A stretch of 64,000 bases of DNA. Origin: Acinetobacter modestus. Its GTDB lineage: Bacteria > Pseudomonadota > Gammaproteobacteria > Pseudomonadales > Moraxellaceae. Made by a program: the position numbers and the translations under genes. Position 1 is the first letter of the stretch. Every line of letters starts with the position of its first letter. The notes beneath the pieces are model-generated. The model was not told the DNA's origin. It ran no database searches and saw nothing but the letters and a program-made list of their open reading frames with translations. Of this stretch, positions 1-7,896 are shown in pieces. Location of the stretch: contig NZ_BMDV01000003.1 in the NCBI RefSeq assembly GCF_014636095.1, forward strand, positions 310,001 to 374,000, given 5' to 3'.

Positions 1-309
1 CGTGGTTTGATGTCGGCAGAGTTAGCAACTCAAGAAGTCATGCCTGAATTATTGATTACTGATTTATTTGCGCAAGTCTCTGAGCATGATCCATTACGTC
101 ATTGGGCAGAAGATTATTTGGAAATTAAAAAACAGCAGAAAGAAAAAGCCCAACTACCTGAAGCGGAACAAGCAGCAATTCTAAATTTATTGGAAACCAA
201 AATTGAGCAATTAACTGCTAAAGAAATGCAAAAAGCTGATCGTCGAGAGGGCTTAGAGCGTTATTTAACGGAATATAGTCGTCATTTAAAGCAGCATTAT
301 TATCAGTAA
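1..309 (+). CDS. dnaG: DNA primase C-terminus (partial, runs in from left edge)
   Basis: Only the last 102 codons are inside the window; the frame is open to base 1, so the internal ATG at 10 is not the real start. The visible part is highly charged and alpha-helical. Its end, around KIEQLTAKEMQKADRREGLE, aligns by eye with the helicase-binding tail of gammaproteobacterial DnaG (E. coli RIEELIARERTHGLSNEERL). That tail docks primase onto DnaB at the replication fork. The catalytic zinc and TOPRIM domains would lie to the left of the window, so the call rests on the tail alone. Another helical C-terminus cannot be excluded. Confidence 0.55.
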   Translation, partial: RGLMSAELATQEVMPELLITDLFAQVSEHDPLRHWAEDYLEIKKQQKEKAQLPEAEQAAILNLLETKIEQLTAKEMQKADRREGLERYLTEYSRHLKQHYYQ

Positions 310-610
310 AATTTTTTTACTCACCATCTTGGTTGGACTTATATATTTTCCAATTCATTGAAAAATAATTATCTTGGCGGGGTCTTGCCGAGTGCTCATC
401 TAATTTTAGGATCAGCCTGCGGCTCGCCCTACTTTGGTTTCGCCCAAAGTAGGCAAAGGCATTGTCATCCGCAAAACTCGTTGACTACCATCAACTAGTT
501 TAATAAATCGCAGAAACATCCTTTTATTAATGAAGTCCTGTCTCAAACAGTTGCAGATGACCTTTCCGAGTATCATATTATTTTCGAACTCAGGTTAACA
601 GTTTTATCGG
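310..610. other. Intergenic region with hairpin repeat
   Basis: This 301-base gap separates the dnaG-like 3' end from the convergent ygiN gene. It contains two adjacent inverted repeats (414-424 and 428-453) in a noticeably G/C-richer patch than its surroundings. I see no open reading frame and no clear T-tract terminator. Confidence 0.6.
414..453. repeat. Double hairpin, probable interspersed intergenic repeat
   Basis: AGCC-TGC-GGCT at 414-424 is followed by a perfect 10-bp stem, CCTACTTTGG at 428-437 and CCAAAGTAGG at 444-453, with a 6-base loop TTTCGC. From memory, similar CTACTTTGG/CCAAAGTAGG palindromes recur between genes in Acinetobacter genomes. A second copy is not present in this window, so its repeat status is an inference. 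Confidence 0.5.
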
Positions 611-925
611 TTAAATTTCGCTTTCCAAAATACGCACTTTGACATTAGCCACATGCGCTTTGGTCGCTTCAAAATGCTTCAACATATGTGCCGTTTGCAT
701 ATGTGCTTCGAGATGAGCTTTGCTTTTCCATTGTTCTAACATCATAATGCTATTTTCATCTTGCGTCTGCATAGCAATCGCTGGCAGGTGATCAATCAAT
801 GGGGTATAGCTATGACAGCCTTCTTCTGCCAATACAGTTGGAATGATTTTTTGGAATGCATCTAAGACTGCTTGGCGGTGTTCTGCACCTGCATGTGTCT
901 GAATTTCTGCAATAATTGTCAACAT
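611..925 (-). CDS. ygiN: Quinol monooxygenase YgiN-like (ABM domain)
   Basis: A 104-residue protein of the antibiotic biosynthesis monooxygenase (ABM) ferredoxin-like fold: a short beta strand (MLTIIAEIQ), helix, EEGCHSY turn, and the MMLEQWKSKAHLEAHMQT segment typical of the family. Members form cofactor-free dimers that oxidise quinols. It lies 12 bases downstream of mdaB on the same strand, the same pairing as E. coli mdaB-ygiN, where the two enzymes are proposed to form a quinone redox cycle. The conserved neighbour is the main reason for preferring YgiN over a generic ABM protein. It is probably cotranscribed with mdaB and acts in the cytoplasm. Confidence 0.85.
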   Translation of the reverse strand: MLTIIAEIQTHAGAEHRQAVLDAFQKIIPTVLAEEGCHSYTPLIDHLPAIAMQTQDENSIMMLEQWKSKAHLEAHMQTAHMLKHFEATKAHVANVKVRILESEI

Positions 926-937
926 AGTATTTCTCTC

Positions 938-1528
938 TTAATGGGCAGTCGCAAAAAGCTGATCTAAATGTGCTTTATAAGCTTCGATGTAGCTTGGGAC
1001 ATCAGGCATTTTGATTACATCATTCACAATAAATGTAGGTAATGATTCCATACCCAAGAATTGATTAGCTTTATGGAAAGGTAAATACACGCCATCTACA
1101 CCCACGCCGTGAAAGAATTGGTCAGGATCAGTGAACGCTTCCATTGGTGCGTTCCATGTCAACGACAACATGTATTTTTTACCTTGAATCAAGCCACCTG
1201 AACCATACTTTTTAGAAGCATCAGAACGGCTACGTCCATCGTTGGCATAAAGTGAACCATGACCAATGGTAAAGATATCATCAACGTATTTTTTCATTGT
1301 CCATGGCGCACCCATCCACCAGCCTGGCATCTGATAGATCACTACATCTGCCCATAAATATTTTTCAATTTCGGCTTGGATGTCATAGTCACTGTCGGTA
1401 CGTGTTACTTGTACCGTATGACCTAAGGTTTTTAAATGTGATTCGGAAAAATCGGTTAAGGTGTCATTCAATTCACCATTCGAGTGAGCGAATTGTTTAG
1501 CGCCATTAATAATTAAAATATTGCTCAT
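938..1528 (-). CDS. mdaB: NADPH quinone reductase MdaB
   Basis: A 196-residue flavodoxin-like quinone reductase. The sequence follows E. coli MdaB closely from the first residues (MSNILIINGAKxFAHSNG) through the flavin-binding MPGWWMGAPW loop, YGSGGLIQGKKYMLSLTWNA, and FHGVGVDGVYLPFHKANQF. It reduces quinones by two electrons with NADPH, avoiding semiquinone radicals and oxidative stress. Length matches the family (193 in E. coli). It is the promoter-proximal gene of an operon with ygiN. No truncation or missing flavin-site residue is visible. Confidence 0.95.
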   Translation of the reverse strand: MSNILIINGAKQFAHSNGELNDTLTDFSESHLKTLGHTVQVTRTDSDYDIQAEIEKYLWADVVIYQMPGWWMGAPWTMKKYVDDIFTIGHGSLYANDGRSRSDASKKYGSGGLIQGKKYMLSLTWNAPMEAFTDPDQFFHGVGVDGVYLPFHKANQFLGMESLPTFIVNDVIKMPDVPSYIEAYKAHLDQLFATAH

Positions 1529-1636
1529 AAAATTAAACTCAAAAATAGATTTCTAAAACTTGGACACATTTTAGAGAATCTATTCATGAGTAAAAATGTA
1601 TAAATAAGCAAAATACTATTGACTAAAAATCAATAA

Positions 1637-2509
1637 TTATGGCTTCTGTTTTCGTGTTTTATAGGCTTTACGGATCAACCAAATTGCAATAATCACTATA
1701 TAAAACGCCCAAAATTGGATCAACCATATGAGCGTTTCTTTAAAATATGATAGTCCGATTTTGAATGCTTCGGCTATTCGGGTGAGTAATGGATCGCTGT
1801 CTAGTGATGCAATACGATGAATATTGAGGTCGTGACTCTTACGCACTTTTGGCTGTTGGAAAAATTCTAAACGAATGGTGCTATATGCTAGGCGATCTTT
1901 CACTTCTAAATCAGTGAGCAGTTGTAATTGATTGTTTACTGCATTAGATGCACTATTATTTTGGTTCGCTGTATTGAGTTTCTCTTCTAAAAGTTTTAAT
2001 TCATAACGTTTTGCTTCGTAGCTTTGTGTATTAAAGTTCAGCATTAAAGGCAGTAAATGATTTAGAAATGTTGTCACCTGATCATTTGGAATACGTACTA
2101 TCAGTTGTACCGTCGGCGTGATTTTTTCATAAATATCCACGGTTCCATCGATACGATCATGTTGAGAACGGTCACTCACTTGATAGTCAATTTGCTTATT
2201 CTCAATATAGCCATTGTATTGCAATAACTGTTGCTCAAGTATAGATGTGGTTTTTAATACATCGTTCACTTCAAATTTCAATTCAGCACTTTTAATTAAT
2301 TGCCGATTTTGTTCGAGAGCACTTTGTTGTGTGCTTACTAGCTGTTCAGGATTTTTTGCTGCATTTGCTCGAATTGTTTCACTATTGGGCGCTGCACTTT
2401 CTGTCGCTACAGATGCATCGCTTGCAGCACCTTCTTCTTTTTTCGAACAGCCGACAATCGTACTACTGACGACTAAAATAATTACTAATTTTTTTGCTAA
2501 ATCTGACAT
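1637..2509 (-). CDS. DUF4349-type lipoprotein
   Basis: A 290-residue envelope protein. It starts with a signal peptide and lipobox (IVG-C, Cys21), then a low-complexity Ala/Ser linker to about residue 45. A DUF4349-like domain follows, with IKSAELKFEV, a segment VQLIVRIPNDQ, and a helical stretch YEAKRYELKLLEEKLN. A hydrophobic segment near residues 258-279 is followed by a basic tail. The lipid anchor plus C-terminal membrane helix suggests a protein fixed to the inner membrane with its domain in the periplasm. Function in this family is not established. It is transcribed alone, and the gap to mdaB is about 108 bases. Confidence 0.75.
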   Translation of the reverse strand: MSDLAKKLVIILVVSSTIVGCSKKEEGAASDASVATESAAPNSETIRANAAKNPEQLVSTQQSALEQNRQLIKSAELKFEVNDVLKTTSILEQQLLQYNGYIENKQIDYQVSDRSQHDRIDGTVDIYEKITPTVQLIVRIPNDQVTTFLNHLLPLMLNFNTQSYEAKRYELKLLEEKLNTANQNNSASNAVNNQLQLLTDLEVKDRLAYSTIRLEFFQQPKVRKSHDLNIHRIASLDSDPLLTRIAEAFKIGLSYFKETLIWLIQFWAFYIVIIAIWLIRKAYKTRKQKP

Positions 2510-2690
2510 TGCTGATGCCTAATCTGTGGTGATGTTCATGTTATAAAATTTGTTTTTTTAGTGACTTGTGATGATGTTCAAATGATTGATAAATACAACA
2601 AATCTCTTATAAGTCACATACATTTTGTTGCTTTGAAATCCAGTTTTGCATAGTAGCATAAATGCATGTGGTAAATAGGAAAGGTACAAA

Positions 2691-3062
2691 ATGTATAAAA
2701 TTTGGATGGTTTTAGGGTGTAGCTTATTTTTAGCCGCATGTAATCAGCCGATTGCACAGTCACAGCAACAAGCAGCGGTACAAAAAAGTACGGCAATACA
2801 TGCGGTTTTACTCGATCAACCAAATTTATTTCATGATGAAACTAATCTCAAAATTGATCAGCAGTTTAATCGTGCAGAAAACCCAACAGATGCGGAAATC
2901 ACTGTTGAGCAAGCCCAATTAGATGATTCTGTTGCAGCTATTCGTACCGAATATGAGTTAAAGCGTGATCAAGAAGTCTGGAAGATTGTAAATAAAAAAC
3001 AAAGCTATCAGTGTGCGAGAGGGGACAATACCAATAAATTCCAGTTTGAATTGTGTTCCTGA
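2691..3062 (+). CDS. Small lipoprotein, unknown function
   Basis: A 123-residue protein with a clear lipoprotein signal (LFLAA-C, Cys17). It has a polar Gln-rich linker and a mature region with two late cysteines (YQC and ELC at the very end) that could form a disulphide. The start is supported by an AGGAAAGG ribosome site just upstream. I do not recognise a domain. It is divergent from the DUF4349 gene and followed by the DnaA-box cluster rather than a clear terminator. Probably genus-restricted. Confidence 0.7.
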   Translation: MYKIWMVLGCSLFLAACNQPIAQSQQQAAVQKSTAIHAVLLDQPNLFHDETNLKIDQQFNRAENPTDAEITVEQAQLDDSVAAIRTEYELKRDQEVWKIVNKKQSYQCARGDNTNKFQFELCS

Positions 3063-3408
3063 ATCGCATTGATAAATTGACGATGAATAAAAACCAAACA
3101 AAAATGTGGATAACTTTTAGGTTATTCACATATCCACACAATTCCTTTTATTGCTTAAATTGCAGGCATTTTTAAAAAGTGCTAAAGTTGCGCTTGTAAA
3201 TTTTTACGATAGGTAAAATATTTACGAATCTCACGCAATTTATACACCTTGTGAATACGGTGTTTTCACATTTATTACATGCGCTCTCACTGCATGAAAA
3301 TCAAAATTTAATTTAAATCAGAACCATAAAATGACGTGGTGCGGAATCTATTTTCTTTTTTTCAAGGAAATGGAATGCACGCGAATTGGTTATTTTTGTG
3401 AATAGAAC
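3063..3408. other. Intergenic region upstream of craA with DnaA-box cluster
   Basis: This 346-base A/T-rich gap holds a tight group of DnaA-box-like 9-mers (listed separately) and looser one-mismatch matches near 3250, 3263 and 3397. It must also contain the craA promoter, but I cannot place a convincing -35/-10 pair. There is no open reading frame worth calling. Confidence 0.6.
3105..3138. promoter_or_regulatory. Cluster of three DnaA-box-like sites
   Basis: The first is TGTGGATAA at 3105-3113, which is the exact complement of the consensus box TTATCCACA. The second is TTATTCACA at 3122-3130, which fits TTWTNCACA. The third is ATATCCACA at 3130-3138, one mismatch. Three sites in 34 bases in an A/T-rich intergenic region is more than chance would usually give. 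This is not an origin in itself because dnaA, dnaN and an unwinding region are not adjacent. It could bind DnaA for titration or transcription control. Confidence 0.45.
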
Positions 3409-4641
3409 ATGATGACGAACAATCAAAGCATGACGTTAAACCGTATAACGCTCATGTTTCCATTAGCTTTAGTGCTATTCGAATTTTCAGTATATATCGG
3501 TAATGACTTAATTCAGCCAGCAATGTTGGCAATTACGGAACAATTCGGTGTTAGTGCAACATGGGCACCATCTTCCATGTCTTTTTATTTATTGGGTGGA
3601 GCAAGCGTTGCTTGGTTGCTTGGACCTCTTTCAGACCGTCTTGGACGTAAGAAAGTATTATTGGCAGGCGTAGCTTTCTTTACCATCTGTTGTTTGCTGA
3701 TTTTATTGACGCAGAATATTCAACAATTCCTGACTTTACGTTTCTTACAGGGAATTGGTCTTACGGTCATTTCGGCAGTGGGTTATGCTGCAATTCAGGA
3801 AACGTTTGAGGAACGTGATGCCATTAAAGTGATGGCATTAATGGCCAATATCTCATTGCTTGCACCATTACTTGGGCCTGTTCTTGGTGCATTTCTGATT
3901 GATTATGTCTCTTGGCATTGGGGTTTTGTTGCAATTGCAATCGTTTCATTCCTGAGTTGGTTTGGTCTAAATAAATTTATGCCAGCAACTCAAGAGCGTC
4001 GAGCTAGACAACCTTTTATTTATATTTTTGATGATTTTAAAAAAGTATTCACCAATCGCCGTTTCTTAGGATTAAGCATTGCTTTACCTTTGGTTGGGAT
4101 GCCATTAATGTTGTGGATTGCGCTGTCACCCATTATCTTGGTCGATGAGTTGAAGCTCAGTAGTGTGCAATATGGTTTAGCGCAATTTCCTATATTTTTC
4201 GGGCTTATTGCGGGAAATATCATTCTGATTAAGATTATTGATCGTTTTCCTCTAGGTAAAACGATTTTGATGGGTCTACCCATTATGTTGCTTGGAACCT
4301 TATTTCTGGTATTAGGTGTGATTTGGCAAACTTATCTAGTGCCGTGTTTATTGATGGGTATGACCTTAATAAGCTTAGGAGAAGGGATTAGTTTTTCAGT
4401 TTTATATCGTTTTGCATTAATGTCTTCAGAAGTATCCAAAGGGACAGTCGCTGCGGCTGTTTCAATGCTATTGATGATGAGTTTCTTTGTGATTATAGAA
4501 TTGGTGCGTGTACTTTATACGCATTTCCATATTTGGGCTTTTGCTTTAACGAGTGTCAGTTTGATCGGTTTTTGGTTTATGCAACCAAGAGCTGTACTCA
4601 AACAAGTGATGCAAGAACGTAAAGCCGAGGGTATCAATTAG
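3409..4641 (+). CDS. craA: CraA-type MFS drug exporter (MdfA family)
   Basis: A 410-residue, 12-helix major facilitator protein very close to A. baumannii CraA and related to E. coli MdfA. Helix 1 carries the membrane acidic pair in LVLFEF (Glu25) and GND (Asp33), which in MdfA are the substrate/proton residues. Motif A (GPLSDRLGRKK, about 72-82) and the FLQGIG...GYAAIQE segment follow. CraA exports chloramphenicol with proton antiport from the inner membrane. ATG codons at 3409 and 3412 are both possible starts. The gene is monocistronic and ends at a strong bidirectional hairpin shared with sodC. Confidence 0.93.
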   Translation: MMTNNQSMTLNRITLMFPLALVLFEFSVYIGNDLIQPAMLAITEQFGVSATWAPSSMSFYLLGGASVAWLLGPLSDRLGRKKVLLAGVAFFTICCLLILLTQNIQQFLTLRFLQGIGLTVISAVGYAAIQETFEERDAIKVMALMANISLLAPLLGPVLGAFLIDYVSWHWGFVAIAIVSFLSWFGLNKFMPATQERRARQPFIYIFDDFKKVFTNRRFLGLSIALPLVGMPLMLWIALSPIILVDELKLSSVQYGLAQFPIFFGLIAGNIILIKIIDRFPLGKTILMGLPIMLLGTLFLVLGVIWQTYLVPCLLMGMTLISLGEGISFSVLYRFALMSSEVSKGTVAAAVSMLLMMSFFVIIELVRVLYTHFHIWAFALTSVSLIGFWFMQPRAVLKQVMQERKAEGIN

Positions 4642-4699
4642 TGAATAATATGCTGAACCAGTGGCGTAGTCATTTGTAGCTGCATAAAATATCTACGAA

Positions 4700-4736
4700 A
4701 CTGTGGATATCTTTTTAGATACCCACAGTGCTTTTA
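4700..4736. terminator. Bidirectional terminator between craA and sodC
   Basis: Arms at 4700-4712 (ACTGTGGATATCT) and 4717-4729 (AGATACCCACAGT) pair with one mismatch across a TTTT loop, followed by a T-rich run. It lies between convergent genes. Confidence 0.75.
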
Positions 4737-5318
4737 TTATTGAATAACACCGCAGGCAATTCGCTCGCCACCACCACCTAAAGGCTTGGGTGTATCTGAA
4801 TAATTATCTCCACCCGCATGAATCATGATCGCACGACCTTGAATATCTGAAAGTTTTAGGCGAGGAGCAATGACGGGTGTAACCGCAAAACCTTTATTAT
4901 TGACCACCAACACAGGTAAGTCACCTAAATGCCCATTCTCAGGTGTACCATGATTGGCAATATGATCTGGGTTGAAGTGACTACCGGCAGCAAGGGCAGC
5001 TCCCATTTTGCCATCCTTTAATGCTGCTTCACATGAGCCGTTTTCATGGATATGAAAACCATGTTCACCTGGGGAAAGTTTCCAAAGTGCAGGAGTAATT
5101 AATAAACCTTTTGCTGTTTGCTTAAATGTTACTGTTCCAATCGATGCACCTACACCTTTGGCATCGACTTGGTAAACTTGTATGAGTTGTTTCTGATCTG
5201 TTGTCGTTGGCTGTGTTTGAATTTTAGATGCATTGTTGTCTAAGTTAATAGACGAACACGCACTCATCATCAAAACTAAACTTGTCAGAAGACAAGAATT
5301 TTGTACCGTTGAAATCAT
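4737..5318 (-). CDS. sodC: Cu/Zn superoxide dismutase, lipoprotein
   Basis: A 193-residue SodC. It has a lipoprotein signal (MMSA-C, Cys21), a polar linker, then the Cu/Zn SOD barrel. Copper ligands lie in GFHIHENGSCE, zinc-loop ligands in GSHFNPDHIANHGTPENGHLGDLP, and the C-terminal IMIHAGGDNYSD and GGGGERIACGVI complete the active site and its disulphide. It converts periplasmic superoxide to peroxide and oxygen. The lipobox implies membrane anchoring rather than free periplasmic location. The gene is monocistronic and convergent with craA. Confidence 0.95.
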   Translation of the reverse strand: MISTVQNSCLLTSLVLMMSACSSINLDNNASKIQTQPTTTDQKQLIQVYQVDAKGVGASIGTVTFKQTAKGLLITPALWKLSPGEHGFHIHENGSCEAALKDGKMGAALAAGSHFNPDHIANHGTPENGHLGDLPVLVVNNKGFAVTPVIAPRLKLSDIQGRAIMIHAGGDNYSDTPKPLGGGGERIACGVIQ

Positions 5319-5421
5319 TGCAAATTATCCTTATCTATCATCTTTATTTGTTTGATTCAAACAAAGTATGGGATAACTCGCAAGTTGTCAGTAAGATTAA
5401 ATGGTAAGTCGTGTAAATAAA

Positions 5422-6519
5422 TTACGACTTTGTTTCAGGTGGCGCTTCAATAGCAGCGATTGGCTCCTGAACATTTTCATGTAACCATTCACGCCAGATC
5501 GCCAATAAAATAGCTAAGATGACTGGACCAATAAATAAGCCCACTAAACCAAAACTTGCGATTCCTCCTAGCACACCAAACATAATTAAAATGAATGGAA
5601 TTTGGGTTGCGCCTGAGATAACTAAAGGTCGAATCACATTATCTGAGCTACTTACAATTAAGACACCCCATGTAATCACACCAATTGCTTCGACAGTTTG
5701 TCCTTGAGCAAATAGCCATAAACCAACCCCTAAATAGGAGATGGGAGTTCCAAATGGAATTAAGGCCAAAATAAAAGTCACCATGGTGAGCAGCATTGGG
5801 TTAGGCACACCTGCTACAAAGTAACTGAGACCCGCTAAAATGGCTTGTGCCACAGCAGTTAACCCCACACCATATACTACAGCGCGTGTTGTTTCTGAAA
5901 TGGTTTCTAGATAATGATGTACGCGAGGACCAATGATCTTTTCTAAGGCGCGACTCACTTGAGACAAAATCATTTGCCCATCACGATAGAAAAAGAACAG
6001 CGTCATGATTGCAAAGGTCAGTTTAACTAAATTTCGACTAATCTCGCTCAGTACAAAACGACCATAGCTCAAATGACCTTGTATCCATTCGGCAACATTC
6101 TTCGCAATACTATTCGGATCGGCACTTAATTCATTGACTGTACGACTGATATCTTTACCGACAATTGGTAGTGTTTTAATAAATTCGGGGACTTGAATAT
6201 GACCTGAGAATAATTGTTTTTGTAAATTAAAATATAAATTTCGGCCTTCGAGTTGCAGCATGAAAATGGCACAAATAAAGGGAACCCCAATTACTAAAAT
6301 GACTAACGTAATCATGATCGTTGCATTTAGCGTTGGTCGATTTTCACCAAAAAAACGACGTTGTACCCATAAATAAACAGGCCATGTCATATAAGCAATA
6401 ATCGCTGCCCAAAGAACAGGAACGATAAAGTATTTAAGGATACTGAATCCGAGGAACATTAAGACAAAAAATAGTCCAAACAGCAAAACGCGTTGTAATG
6501 TTGGGGCGTATTGTTGCAC
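5422..6519 (-). CDS. AI-2E family transporter (PerM/YdiK-like)
   Basis: A 365-residue polytopic inner-membrane protein. It has N-terminal helices (FGLFFVLMFLGFSILKYFIVPVLW), a soluble segment at about 110-170, then a run of helices including the family-typical LTAVAQAILAGLSYFVAGVPNP and IMFGVLGGIASFGLVGLFIGPVILAI. The family name comes from the E. coli autoinducer-2 exporter TqsA, but most members have other or unknown substrates, so export of AI-2 should not be assumed. The gene stands alone. The C-terminus is a short Pro/Glu-rich cytoplasmic tail. Confidence 0.85.
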   Translation of the reverse strand: MQQYAPTLQRVLLFGLFFVLMFLGFSILKYFIVPVLWAAIIAYMTWPVYLWVQRRFFGENRPTLNATIMITLVILVIGVPFICAIFMLQLEGRNLYFNLQKQLFSGHIQVPEFIKTLPIVGKDISRTVNELSADPNSIAKNVAEWIQGHLSYGRFVLSEISRNLVKLTFAIMTLFFFYRDGQMILSQVSRALEKIIGPRVHHYLETISETTRAVVYGVGLTAVAQAILAGLSYFVAGVPNPMLLTMVTFILALIPFGTPISYLGVGLWLFAQGQTVEAIGVITWGVLIVSSSDNVIRPLVISGATQIPFILIMFGVLGGIASFGLVGLFIGPVILAILLAIWREWLHENVQEPIAAIEAPPETKS

Positions 6520-6641
6520 GATAATATTTCTCTAGTACTAGCAGATAAGTCAAACCATATTAACTGAAAAACTAGTTTAGGGAAATTTTCATTTCCTTAT
6601 TTAAAGATTCAATATCAAAAGATTACCTTTCTTTGCAAAGC

Positions 6642-7286
6642 TTAAAACCATTCACTCGGATCATCGACTAACTGATTCAGAACGGGTTGCCATTGGCTTT
6701 GAATACTAACGAAGTTTTTCTGTGGCTTATCAAAAATACTTAAACCTTGCATGGCCAACGTGCCATAAGCACTACGTTCTGAAATCCATGCGACAGGCTC
6801 TTGTTCAATCTTATTAAAGAAGTCCTGAATGTCTTTTGAACTAGAGCTATTCGCTTTCACGCGATTGGCAATCAACAGAATTTGTACTTTTCCTTTACGT
6901 ATACGTTTGATGTCTTGTAAATGTTTTAGGAAACGACGCGTACTATCAATATCAAAGAATGAGGGCTGTAAAGGAGTCACAATGGCATGGGCTTCGCTGA
7001 CCAATTGTTCTGCATGCTCACCTGACAGTGCACCTGGGGCATCAATGATTAAATAATCGAGATGTTTAGGTGCATCACCAATTGATTTTTCATGCCTCCA
7101 GTCGAGGCTTTGAATAGCAGCAACAGTTTCAGGGCGTTGTTTTAACCATTGTAATGATGATTTTTGGTTATCAGCATCAGCTAACGCGACTTTATAGCCC
7201 TTTTGTGAGAGTGCTGCGGCAAGCGTAATGGCGGTCATGGTTTTACCACAGCCACCTTTTTGATTTGCAATTAATATTGTCTTCAT
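6642..7286 (-). CDS. Orphan ParA-family ATPase
   Basis: A 214-residue P-loop ATPase of the ParA/MinD group. The deviant Walker A motif NQKGGCGKTMTA includes the signature lysine, followed by ADADNQKSS, Walker B LDYLIIDAPG and a late ANRVKANS segment. Such proteins form ATP dimers that position DNA or large complexes. There is no parB or centromere-like repeat next to it, and it is shorter than chromosomal ParA, closer to short orphan ParA proteins. It is divergent from the Holliday-resolvase-like gene at 7415, with about 128 bases between the starts. Confidence 0.88.
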   Translation of the reverse strand: MKTILIANQKGGCGKTMTAITLAAALSQKGYKVALADADNQKSSLQWLKQRPETVAAIQSLDWRHEKSIGDAPKHLDYLIIDAPGALSGEHAEQLVSEAHAIVTPLQPSFFDIDSTRRFLKHLQDIKRIRKGKVQILLIANRVKANSSSSKDIQDFFNKIEQEPVAWISERSAYGTLAMQGLSIFDKPQKNFVSIQSQWQPVLNQLVDDPSEWF

Positions 7287-7414
7287 GAAATTAGATTTTT
7301 TAACAAGCGTTTTGTATTCAACTATACCTTAGCATCTTTTTCAGTAGAGTGTGTGACACATGACAAAAGTTTAATGTTGCAGTTAAATAGCAGATTCAGA
7401 AAAAGGAAAGTTTT

Positions 7415-7882
7415 ATGTCGGTTTGGCTTGCAATGTTAATTGGTGGCTGCATTGGTGTTGTGATTACCACACTAATTTTATCCAATACGCGGAATGGTCG
7501 TATTCAGGCGGAATATGAAAAATATATTGCTGAATTAGAATTAGAACATAAGCAAGCTTTACGAGATGCGCAGAAACGTAGTGTAAATACCAGTCGTGCG
7601 GTATTAAAAGGAAAAATGGCAGAACAGTTTGCGCCGATTTTACCTGAATTTCAGTATTTACCCAGTGATGCAAAATTTCTCGGTGATCCTGTCGATTACG
7701 TGGTTTTTGATGGCTATACCGATTTTCGTGATGGTGATGGGACTGCGGACGATATTGAGGTGATTCTACTTGATATTAAAAGTGGTGGTGCGCGCTTGAG
7801 CAAAGGACAGCAGGCAATTGCTCAAGCAGTACGTGAAGGACGTATTCGTTTTGAAACGCTAAGAATTGATTTTGAAAATTAA
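7415..7882 (+). CDS. Holliday junction resolvase-like endonuclease, membrane-anchored
   Basis: A 155-residue protein. It has one N-terminal membrane helix (about residues 3-23), a charged coiled coil (EYEKYIAELELEHKQALRDAQKR), then a domain of the predicted archaeal-resolvase-like endonuclease family (PF10107 type). Visible are the conserved FLGDPVDYVVFDG, the acidic DDIEVILLDIKSGGARLSKGQ core (D...E.K nuclease pattern), and a short end. It probably cuts structured DNA, but this family is not well characterised. The membrane anchor is unusual for a nuclease. It overlaps no neighbour and is divergent from the orphan ParA. Confidence 0.8.
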   Translation: MSVWLAMLIGGCIGVVITTLILSNTRNGRIQAEYEKYIAELELEHKQALRDAQKRSVNTSRAVLKGKMAEQFAPILPEFQYLPSDAKFLGDPVDYVVFDGYTDFRDGDGTADDIEVILLDIKSGGARLSKGQQAIAQAVREGRIRFETLRIDFEN

Positions 7883-7896
7883 TGACTGCTTTGAAT

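Noticed and set aside
3063..3408. Replication origin at the DnaA-box cluster
   Set aside because: No dnaA/dnaN, no set of A/T-rich 13-mers and no ori-typical gene order; only a binding cluster is supported.
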